A program made the position numbers and the translations under genes. Of a stretch of 64,000 nucleotides of DNA, positions 55,823 to 64,000 are shown piece after piece. Below the pieces are notes generated by a model. It made no database searches, had not been told where the DNA came from, and saw only the letters and a program-made list of their open reading frames with translations. Origin of the DNA: Paramacrobiotus metropolitanus (lineage: Eukaryota > Tardigrada > Eutardigrada > Parachela > Macrobiotidae); the NCBI RefSeq assembly GCF_019649055.1, contig NW_026570234.1, positions 1,612,001 through 1,676,000 on the forward strand. The letters run 5' to 3'. How positions within the stretch are numbered: position 1 is the stretch's first letter; each line of letters starts with the position of its first letter.

Positions 55823-57835
55823 TTGTTTTTTGTTTTTGCGTTGGCTCGGCCTGCTCTTTTTGTCATTGCTGGGAACACGTGCGACTTTGCCGCCGGCCGT
55901 GCACACGGCGCGATTATCTTCCCATTTTATTCCGCTGCAACAACCCATGCAGTCTACATGCCTGCGGAAAGTGCCGGGACAAAGAGCACCGGGCGCCGTG
56001 GTGCAAGTCCGAATCTCGCTGAATGTGCGACAGTTCCTGCAAATGCTCGGACGCCCCTGCGTGCTGAAGCATTCGAGCAACTGCTTGCCGACTACCCTGA
56101 CGCCAGTCTGTGCCGCTTCACCAAAACGACTTTACGAACCGGCGCCGACAACCGGTATAGAGGACCTCACTCCGCACGTAGCACGAAGCACTCACTTTCC
56201 GCACGTAACCACAACGACGCTCTGCGGCGGCGCATACAGAAGGAAGTTGCCGCAGGACACTCTGTGGGACCGTTTCAAAGCCCTCCGCTGCCGCCCTTTG
56301 TGGTAAACGCTCTCGGATGCAGACCAAGAAAGACAGAGGCCATAGCACAATCCTCGACCTGTCGCAGCCAGCCGGATTAAGTGTGAGCGACCACATAGAC
56401 GGCCGTGAAATGCCTCTTCAGTACTGCTCTGTGAACGACGCAGTCAAGCTACTGACAATCGCTGGTAAAGGAACGATGATGGGGAAGATGGACATCAAAT
56501 CCGCGTTCCGACTGGTCCCGGTTAGGAAAGCGGACTGGAATCGTCTTGGCTACCAACTCAACGGTAAGTACTACTTCGACGTAGTATAGCCGTTCGGCTG
56601 TCGATCCGCCCCCTACATTTTTGAGTTCTTTTCCACGGCTGTACACTGGTGTGTACAAAGACGCGCCGGCATTAGCTCTTTTCTCCACTACGTGGATGAT
56701 TTTTTCTTTGTCGGCAATCCAGAGAGCACAGAGCCAACGCCTAATGGCTTCCAAGCGTGTCCCCTGGCCAGTGAAAAGACCGAAGGGCCCGCAACTCGGC
56801 TGACATTTCTCGGCATTGTGATTCACGCGTGCGCACAGACTCTGAGCCTGCCTGCCGGCAAGATGGCGGAGATCTTAGCGACTCTCGAGATCTGGCACGG
56901 AAAGTCGGCTCCTTAACGCCCACATTTTCGGATTCTCGAGAGCGACTTACAAGGCGTCGGTGAGCCGCTTTGCACACTTCTGTGCTGCAAACGGTTTCAT
57001 GTCACTACCGGCACCAGCATCCACCATTGCAGCTTACGTCGTCTCCTTATACGTCGACAATGCAGCTTACCGGACCATGAAGGTGTACCTCGCAGCGGTG
57101 CATAACAGTCATCGGGAAGCCGGTCTGCTTAGCCCTACCACCGACGACCTGGTCGTGCGGGCGGTGAGCGGCTTCAAGAGACTGCGCGGACCGAACCCCG
57201 ACAAGCGACTTCCCTTCACGCTGAGCCTCATGCGGACTTTGAAATCACTTCTCGGGATGCACGGCAACGCTGATGCAAGAAGCGGTAATGGTTTGGCGCG
57301 CCTTATATGTAGCGTTCTTCGGATTTCTGCGTATCAGCGAGATAGCATCGAAGTCAGGCGGCACGTACGACGCCGACTCCACCATTCTCCTTCGAGACGT
57401 GCTTATTGAAGGAAACACGGTCGTGATCTCCCTGAAGCGCACCAAGACTGATCAGTGCGCTGCGAGTGTGAAAATAACACTAACGGCCACCAACCGATCC
57501 GTCTGTCCCGTACGCACCATCGCTGCCTGTCACCGCCTCAGGTGCAAGCAAGGCGGCATTGCCACCCCTTTCTTCCGCTAACAGAACGAAAAGTATCTAA
57601 CGCGCGCGACAGTTGACCGGTTCCTCAAGACTCTGTTGCACGACCACCCCGATCGCTCGCGGATCAGCACTCACAGCTTCCGCATCGGCGCAGCGACCGA
57701 GGCTACGTCGGAATCGCTGCCGAAGGAACAGATCCAGCGCGCCAGACGGTGGAAGAGTGACTGCGTCTAGCGCTATATCCGACCTAACCGGACCATAACC
57801 GGACCGAACTTCTACGAAAAAAGGGTTTGTTTGGG
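55823..57835 (+). mobile_element. DIRS-like tyrosine-recombinase retrotransposon, broken
   Basis: Parts in order: a Cys/His gag-type finger near 55950; the lead-in to RT (LLADYPDASLCRF, GHSVGPFQSPPLPPF) near 56080-56300; RT with DIKSAFRLVPV and HYVDDFFFVG to about 56850; then a tyrosine recombinase from 56950 (FLRISE, HSFRIGAA and a terminal RRWKSD..RYI) to about 57830. RT plus tyrosine recombinase and no DDE integrase is diagnostic of the DIRS/Ngaro order. Several breaks are present and no terminal repeats were found, so it is an old, inactive copy. Confidence 0.8.
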
Positions 57836-58020
57836 CGAAGAAATCGGCACAGGCGGAGGGTGCCGGCAGTGAGCAGTCCGTACCGCAAGGTAAGACTCTC
57901 AGCTGCAGTTGCGCACCTTTGGCCATGCCGGTAACTTTCAACTCCATAAACCTTTACCTTTGCATTTTACCTTCGCATTTTATTCTGATCGGTCGTTATG
58001 ACGAGTTGGTTCGCTGATTT

Positions 58021-58308
58021 TTGCCCTCTGATGTTTTCATTTACAACCGGCCCACCCTACATGGTGCCATTCGTGTTACTGCTTTCGCAACTGTTCTGTT
58101 ACTCTATGCAATAAACGGGGGCAGTCGGGCGGAAGTGGGGACGTCGGAACCTCAAACCGGTGTGGTCATCACCTGCACTTTGTTATGCCGCTTGGTGCTC
58201 AGTAATGCACGACCTCTCACGACTGTTAATATTTGATGACAGATATTAGGTACCAGAGCAGCGCGCGTGTACCAGAAAATATTTATATTTAATTCCTACT
58301 CCATGACA
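58021..58308 (+). repeat. Possible 5' LTR remnant of the second gypsy element
   Basis: The sequence ending CCATGACA at 58308 is followed by AAC and TGGCGTGAAATATTTCGAAC, which looks like a tRNA priming site. The LTR start cannot be set because no 3' partner is seen. Confidence 0.4.
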
Positions 58309-60411
58309 AACTGGCGTGAAATATTTCGAACACACGCACGGTCAGACTCCTTCTCTCTTGTAAATGCCGCCAACACCAGGAAACACCATGACCACCACCA
58401 GCACAGCAAAAGAAAATGAAACCTCTGGCTTGATCAAATTTGACCCTCCCAAAACGGCGTGGCGCTGGTGGCAGTTCCAGTTTCGGAATTACGTCAACCT
58501 ACACAAAATCACGGCCGGCGAAGACCAGAAATGTCTACTCTTCGATTTGCTGAGAGGCTGGAAAAATGTTCTAAGTGAAAATGAATGTTGTGTCGGTGTC
58601 ACCAATTTGTTGGACACTGGGTCCGGGGTTGCTATTGTCACAGCGGAAATCTGGAGTTCAGTCGGTGCTGCAAAGTTATCGAGTGAAAAATCCACCCATC
58701 CACCTGCGCAGCTGGTGGACAAGCCTGAGCATGCTTATGTGAAAAAGACGAACGCCGCCACCGAGTGGGCGAACTACTTTAAGCTGCAGCTAGAGTCCGG
58801 CGAGAACTTGCTGGACTTCTCTAACCGCCTGTGTCGAAAGGCATTTCCCTGCGGTTTTCCAGTCGATGTGCTCGAAAAGAACATGTCGGCGACCTTCCTC
58901 AATGGCATCGCCTGCGACGCCACACGCCAACACCTACAATCCCAGATCTATAACACTCTGGAGAAGGCTCTGGAGGTCTCCGAGGAGTACGAACTCCGGA
59001 AAAGCAACAGAAAAATCAGTACGGCGCCTAATGTGGCTCGCGTGGACAACGCGCGCCCTGGAGACGGCGCGCGAAGCAGAAACCGCGGCGGCGGCCGTGG
59101 CGGACAGCAGCGGCGAGGCGCGGGTCCTGACAGGCGACCCAAAGCTGGTGGAGTTAGCGGAAACGTGTGCGACGGTTCAGGATCTAGCCAGCAAGCCCGA
59201 GCGGAGTGCTCGGCAAAGGAATTAGCCGGCAAAAATTGCGGAAGAAAAGGCCACATCGCGAATGTATGCAGAAGCGCGAAGCAGCCACAGCGCGAACGGG
59301 ATGGACGCGAGAAATTTCTCGTGGAGGAGGAGCTGCATCTGCTGTCTGTCGAAGCAGCAGCTGGGCAATCCATCCACGTGCCGCTCAAGCTGAACGGCGA
59401 CCCTGTATCACCAGTCCTGGATACTGGCTCCAGTGTCACTATTGTGACTGCAAACACTTGGAGATCGGTTGGATCACCGAAGCTGTCGCCTTATACGTCC
59501 CTCCTGCGAAGCTTCACGGGCCACGCCCTGAAGGTCATTGGTACCGTGACAGTGGATGTCACGCACGGCCGGAACAAGAAAGCGCTACCCGTTATCGTTG
59601 TAGCCACGGCGGCAACGTACTTGGGAGAATCTGGGTCCGGGCTCTCGACCTTAGCCGAGTGAGCCCTCGAAATTCCCAGTCGGTCTCCGTGTCCACTGTC
59701 TCCGGAATCACGGTAGAGGAGCTGCTGGCGAAGCATAGTGTCGTGTTCCGCGAAGATTTGGGCCAATGCCGGCACTACAAAGCCCATCTGCACCTGAAAG
59801 CCGGAGACACGCCGGTGTTCTGAATGGCGCGGCCAGTCCCGTTTGCGTTCCGGGAAACCGTCGAGCGCGACCTGGACCGCCTCGTGGAGAAAGGGAGCCT
59901 GACTCCGGTCGAGCGGGCGGGCCGGGCAGCTTCGGTGGTGACCGGGCAGAAGCGGGCGGGAGACATCCGCAGCTGTGCCGACCTCAGCTATGGCCTGAAT
60001 GACGTCCTAGATGTCCAGCAGTATCCGCTGCCGACACCGGATGAGCTTTTCGCCAAGCTCATTGGCGGCCGGAAATTAACAACCCTTGACCTGGCGCAGG
60101 CGTACGCCCAGGCCGAGCTTGACCACGACAGTAAGAAACTGGTGGTGATCAATACCCACAAGGGGTTGTTCCGATACAACCGCCTTGCCATTGGCGTGGC
60201 GTGCGGCCTCAGCATCTTTTAGCAGATAATGGAAAGCGTCCTCCAAGGCTGCGTGCGCGTGGCCATCTATCTGGATGACATCATTGTCACCGGGCGACTG
60301 AAGATGAGCACCTGAGGAATCTGGAAAAGGTTCTCCAGCGTCTGGAGGAGCACGGATTCATGCTCAAACGGAGCAAGTGTCACATCTTGCAGGACTCCGT
60401 GTAGTACATGG

Positions 60412-60447
60412 GGTTCGTGGTGGACCACCACGCCACATCTCCCAGTA
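60412..60447 (+). repeat. Left copy of a 36-bp duplication flanking the TRIM-like element
   Basis: Identical to 61642-61677. It is part of the gypsy coding region and contains the palindrome GTGGTGGACCACCAC. Confidence 0.9.
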
Positions 60448-60448
60448 G

Positions 60449-61641
60449 TGTTGTCATGTTGTACTTAGCAACAGTTGCTTTGTGGTAGTCGTATTTTCCT
60501 GCTGTTTGGTGTTCAGTTCTCATACTGACTGGCCAGCGTTCATGTGGTATTAAAATCCCTATTTGTAATACGTGACAAATTGGCGTGAAGTCTTCGAACT
60601 CATTGCCTTGTTCTATTCCTTACTGTTTTATGCTGCTGCAAATGTACGTAATGCCAATGGCGTACAAATTCATTTCCTGCTTTCGTGCAATAAATTTCTC
60701 GCGGGAGGGAATCCGGACCCTTCCAGCGAAGCCTTCTGCTCACAGTGCTGAGTAACGTCCCATGCCATTTACCGTTCCAATACTGCTGCTGCCCTACCAT
60801 GTCCTACAATGTACGATGTACCATGGCTGTACCTTTACGTTCCTACAATTTCCTTCTTGCCGAGTGCCGTACTGCCGGTGCCGCAGTCCAGCAGCGTTTC
60901 CCTGCCAAACGCCTTACCCGGCCATGCAAGAATTCCTTTCTTCCTGACCTTTATGGTGATTTATTCCAAGAACCTGGCTCCTGACGTATGAATCAGGAAC
61001 TCCTGCGTTCGTTGCCAAGGATCAGATACAATCGGGCTGAAATGCTGCCTGTTCGTACTGTACCTTGTACCCAAATCCACGCTGGCAGTACAGTACTTTC
61101 GATAGTGTGAATATACACATGTCTGGCTGCAAGTGTACGTTTATCGTACTCCCTATTTCCGCTGCAACTGGGATACGTATTGCATCAGTCCATCAATGGC
61201 GCGCCGACATCTACTTTGGATTGTATGTACTTAGCACTCCTACACTGCCTCCGTTATGTTGTAGCTGACGCACGCAAAACACTGGATTCCGTTGCCTGGA
61301 TTTTGCTTCATACTAAAGTACCAAACTACTACTGACATTACAATGCTAATGTTATAATATAATTATTTTAATTTCTAATTACAGTACTTACATTAAGTTT
61401 AGTTTAATACGTACACTTCCGTACGTACTCGTGCCATCTGTCCAGTGCGACATTCTTGTTTGTTCCGTATTTCAGGTTTTGTTTTGTACCTTCAATACGT
61501 GGGGACGTGTAGTGTTGTCATGTTGTACTTAGCAACAGTTGCTTTGTGGTAGTCGTATTTTCCTGCTGTTTGGTGTTCAGTTCTCATACTGACTGGCCAG
61601 CGTTCATGTGGTATTAAAATCCCTATCTGTAATACGTGACA
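60449..61641 (+). mobile_element. TRIM-like terminal-repeat element, 1.2 kb
   Basis: Direct terminal repeats of 129 bp (60449-60577 and 61513-61641, about one difference) start TGTTGTCATG and end CGTGACA. After the left repeat comes AAT then TGGCGTGAAGTCTTCGAACT, a priming site like that of the host gypsy element. A purine-rich GTGGGGACG precedes the right repeat. The interior (935 bp) has no long frame. This is a small non-autonomous LTR element, young, inserted in the second gypsy element. Confidence 0.8.
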
Positions 61642-61677
61642 GGTTCGTGGTGGACCACCACGCCACATCTCCCAGTA
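61642..61677 (+). repeat. Right copy of the 36-bp duplication
   Basis: Exact repeat of 60412-60447. Host gypsy sequence resumes after it. Confidence 0.9.
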
Positions 61678-62585
61678 TCGAGTGAAAGCTCTCTTAGAAA
61701 TGGCCCGTCCCACCAACATCAGTGAACTCCGCCCGTTTCTGGGTTTTGTCAACCACTAAGGGAAGTTCGTCCGCGACCTTTCCGGGAAGTGTGCCCCGTT
61801 CCACGCCCTCCTGAAGACCGGAATTCACTGGTTTTGGTCCAAGGACTGTGAGTCCCAATTCCTGTCCCTGAAGGACCAAATTATCCGCGCAACCTTCCTG
61901 GTCCACTATGACCCGCGGATGCAATTGGTCCTGACCGCGGACGCGTCCCCGTATAGCGTCAGTGCCGTGATTTGCCACCGTTTTCCAGGCGGAACGGAAC
62001 GCCCGATTGTCCATGCGTCCAAGACCCTGACAGCGGCCGAGAAGATCTACGGACAGATAGAAAAGGAGGCCCTGGCACTCGTCTCAGGCTGCTTTTATGA
62101 TGTCATTTCTATGATGTCATCGGGAATGCCTCAACGCCCGTTCTTCCCATGAGTTTTGGTTGCTTAACCTGTTGTTTGGTCCAACGTGTACGAGTACGTC
62201 ATGACTGGCTGGCCTGCCTGTCGAAGAAAGCTTGCGTCCGTACAAGCGACTCGAAACACGAGCTGGTGGTGGTAAATGACTGCATCTGCTGGGGCTCCCG
62301 GACAGTCATACCAGCGAAACACCGACAGGAGACGCACCTCAAGCAGCGACTGGAAGTCGCCCGCCGAGCTGTTTCTGGCCGGAAAAGAGATCGACGCTGG
62401 ATTTGTTAGCTCTACTGCTGCCAAACACGGCAGATAAGAAAAGAGAGGGTGATTGGCGAAATCCAGATACGCCCGCGGCAACGGTTAGAGCCATGGCCGA
62501 ATACGCGGAAGTAGAATTACCGAAAGGCCAACCGCCCGCGGAAACACCTGTGCAATTTCCGCCGGCAAAAGTGATCGGGAAGTAG

Positions 62586-63000
62586 GTCACAGGCGGAACG
62601 TATCAATACCAGCATGGCAGAATGACATGTGTCGCGGAACGTGTTGTTCGATGTCCGGCATTGGGCCATTGGCGCTTTATTGCCGGAAGGTGGTGTTTGG
62701 TGTCATCCGTCACGTGCAGCTGATGTAAAAACCAAAGAAAATTCACAGTAAAATTTTGAAAAATCAAAAGTGATGGCTCGAATCTCATTTTGATAATCTA
62801 CCGTATGTCTGCATTGATCACTATAATTCTAAAAGAGGCGGAAGGACTCGCAAGTGCAAAAACACGGGATTTTTACGCTGCGCAGCGAGCCGTACATCTG
62901 AACGCTGACGTCATCTGTGTTTGAAGCCGACTGCGCAGTGAACACTTACCTCTTCTGTCTAACGCTGGCAGGCGAATTAGAGATTTTTAGAATTTCCACA
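62586..63000. other. Non-coding stretch
   Basis: No gene, repeat pair or RNA recognised between the gypsy remnant and the promoter-like region. Confidence 0.4.
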
Positions 63001-63384
63001 ATATATTGCGCCGTTGACTTGCTTAGCCCCGCCACGTGACGGCGGCGTCATTGTGCGCCTTGACTTTTTCTCTCTCTTTACGTGGCCACAGTACAGTAAG
63101 TATTGTGCGCCGCTGACCAACTGTCTGTTTTGTTCCGCCACTTGACGGCGGCGTGATAGTGCATGCGTCGCTTTTTTCTCTCCCTTCTTCGTCGGCTGCC
63201 GCTGGATTTTCCCGGATTATGCCTGCTTTTATCGCTGTTTTTCCTGCGGATTTTTAATCCTTTGTGATGGTGGATATTTTCCACGGATGATAGCATCGGT
63301 TGATCGTGTACGTCTGCAGTAATTTTTCGTTTTTTCCCGTGTGTGATAAGTGCGGTCGAGCGGCGTTGGATTTCTTTGAATCAG
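63001..63384 (+). promoter_or_regulatory. Probable promoter and 5' untranslated exon of the right-edge gene
   Basis: A block of about 75 bp occurs twice (63007-63082 and 63100-63187): GCGCCG-TGAC, then CCGCCAC-TGACGGCGGCGT, then a pyrimidine-rich TTTTTCTCTC run. The first copy contains CACGTGACG, which joins an E-box to a CRE-like half. A donor AATCAG|GTAAGT at 63384/63385 marks the likely end of a 5' exon. Confidence 0.5.
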
Positions 63385-63838
63385 GTAAGTGGTTAGCGCC
63401 AGTGCAGTGCTGCATATTGTGTGCTATTGTTCAGAGGAAGCGTGCTGGCCGCGCTGCTATGTGTGGGCGGAAATGGGAGATTCGATCAGGGCTGATTAAA
63501 CTCCCGTTAAACGGTTATTAATGGAAATGTAATGTAGGGGAAATCTCGGTGATACGCGCTCCGCAGTCTGTCGAAAAACTATTACGATCGAACTGTTTGT
63601 AAATGTTAATCTGTGCGCATGAGAGAGCCTTCCTGTTCGATTTAGTGCGTGCGGCCTGTACGCGCCTACAGGTGCTGCGCGGACAGCAACGTTTTGCAGT
63701 GTCATGTTGCAAATGCCCAGTTGATATGTTTTCCGAGCGTAGTTTGTTGTTTTAGAATACCACTGCAGGAAAATTCTGAAGCCTTTGATTCTTTAGAATT
63801 ATTTTATTTCAATATCTGTGCGATAAGGTCCCGCCATC

Positions 63839-64000
63839 ATGGCTAATGCTATCGACAAAAAGCAGGTGCAATCCCAGCGAGCAGTGTTACGTCGAGGTGC
63901 GCAGTTATACGAATTTCCGGTTTAGCCATCGTCAGACCGTGTAAGCGGTACAGAGAATGTCGTTAGCGCGGCGATTTTGATTCTCCTCGTGCAGGATGGC
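63839..64000 (+). CDS. First coding exon of an unidentified gene (runs off the window)
   Basis: An ATG in a strong start context (CCGCCATCATGG) begins MANAIDKKQVQSQRAVLRR. The frame either stops after 28 codons or, more likely, is spliced at GTGCGC (63897). A possible next acceptor, CTCCTCGTGCAG, ends at 63994, leaving six bases of the next exon. An upstream pyrimidine-TTTTAG (near 63755) could be the acceptor of this exon. Too short to name a protein. Confidence 0.4.

Larger units (their letters stand above)
58309..62585 (+). mobile_element. Second Ty3/gypsy element, broken and interrupted by a TRIM-like insertion
   Basis: From 58364 a 432-aa frame holds a Gag-like region (KTAWRWWQFQFRNYV), a zinc knuckle (CGRKGHIANVC) and an aspartic-protease site (LDTGSSVTIVT). 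RT parts follow at 59824-60330 (LTTLDLAQAYAQAEL, YLDDIIVTG); RNase H parts resume after the insertion at about 61650-62090 (LVLTADASPYSVSAVI, IEKEALALVSG); an integrase lead-in (WGSRTVIPAKHRQE) is near 62290. The integrase core and 3' LTR were not found. Several breaks; older than the giant element and unrelated to it at the priming site. Confidence 0.8.

Overview
The window looks like nuclear DNA of a small intron-rich invertebrate, most likely a tardigrade. The host genes are split into GC-rich exons separated by AT-rich introns with GT-AG edges, and the F-box gene at 28.9-31.1 kb has a protein type I associate with families expanded in eutardigrades. The species is inferred, not proven.

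Layout. (1) 0.4-11.2 kb, plus strand: the last ten visible exons of VPS13, a bridge-like lipid-transfer protein; its introns hold a LINE tail, a TA-flanked MITE and degenerate tandem repeats. (2) 11.2-19.2 kb: no host gene recognised; repeats, two strong hairpins, more LINE tails and an LTR-like promoter region. (3) 19.2-22.8 kb, plus strand: a complete seven-exon extended SDR (dihydroflavonol-reductase-like) gene with an unusual 71-residue N-terminal extension. (4) 22.8-31.1 kb: an inverted-repeat element, an intact 277-aa open frame, three LINE tails and an F-box gene with three exons.

(5) 31,745-55,741: the most striking object, a roughly 24-kb Ty3/gypsy-type LTR retrotransposon read on the minus strand. 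Its two 574-bp LTRs differ at about three positions and it is flanked by a 4-bp target duplication, so it inserted recently as one unit. Its right part holds the usual gag, protease, reverse transcriptase, RNase H and integrase. Its left 12 kb is unusual: at least six accessory genes (two with sense introns, one spliced gene on the opposite strand), an extra copy of an integrase-type zinc module, and an array of seven tRNA-like A-box/B-box units spaced about 200-290 bp apart. Copies of the element's own priming-site region and polypurine tract also recur inside it.

(6) 55.8-62.6 kb: two broken retroelements on the plus strand, a DIRS-like tyrosine-recombinase element and a second gypsy element. 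The latter is interrupted by a young 1.2-kb TRIM-like element flanked by an exceptionally long 36-bp direct duplication. (7) 63.0-64.0 kb: a probable promoter with a duplicated GC-rich motif, a 5' exon and the first coding exon of a gene that runs off the right edge.

The host genes are unrelated in function: membrane lipid transport, NAD(P)H-dependent reduction and probable ubiquitin-ligase substrate choice. The rest of the window is mostly a record of mobile-element insertion.
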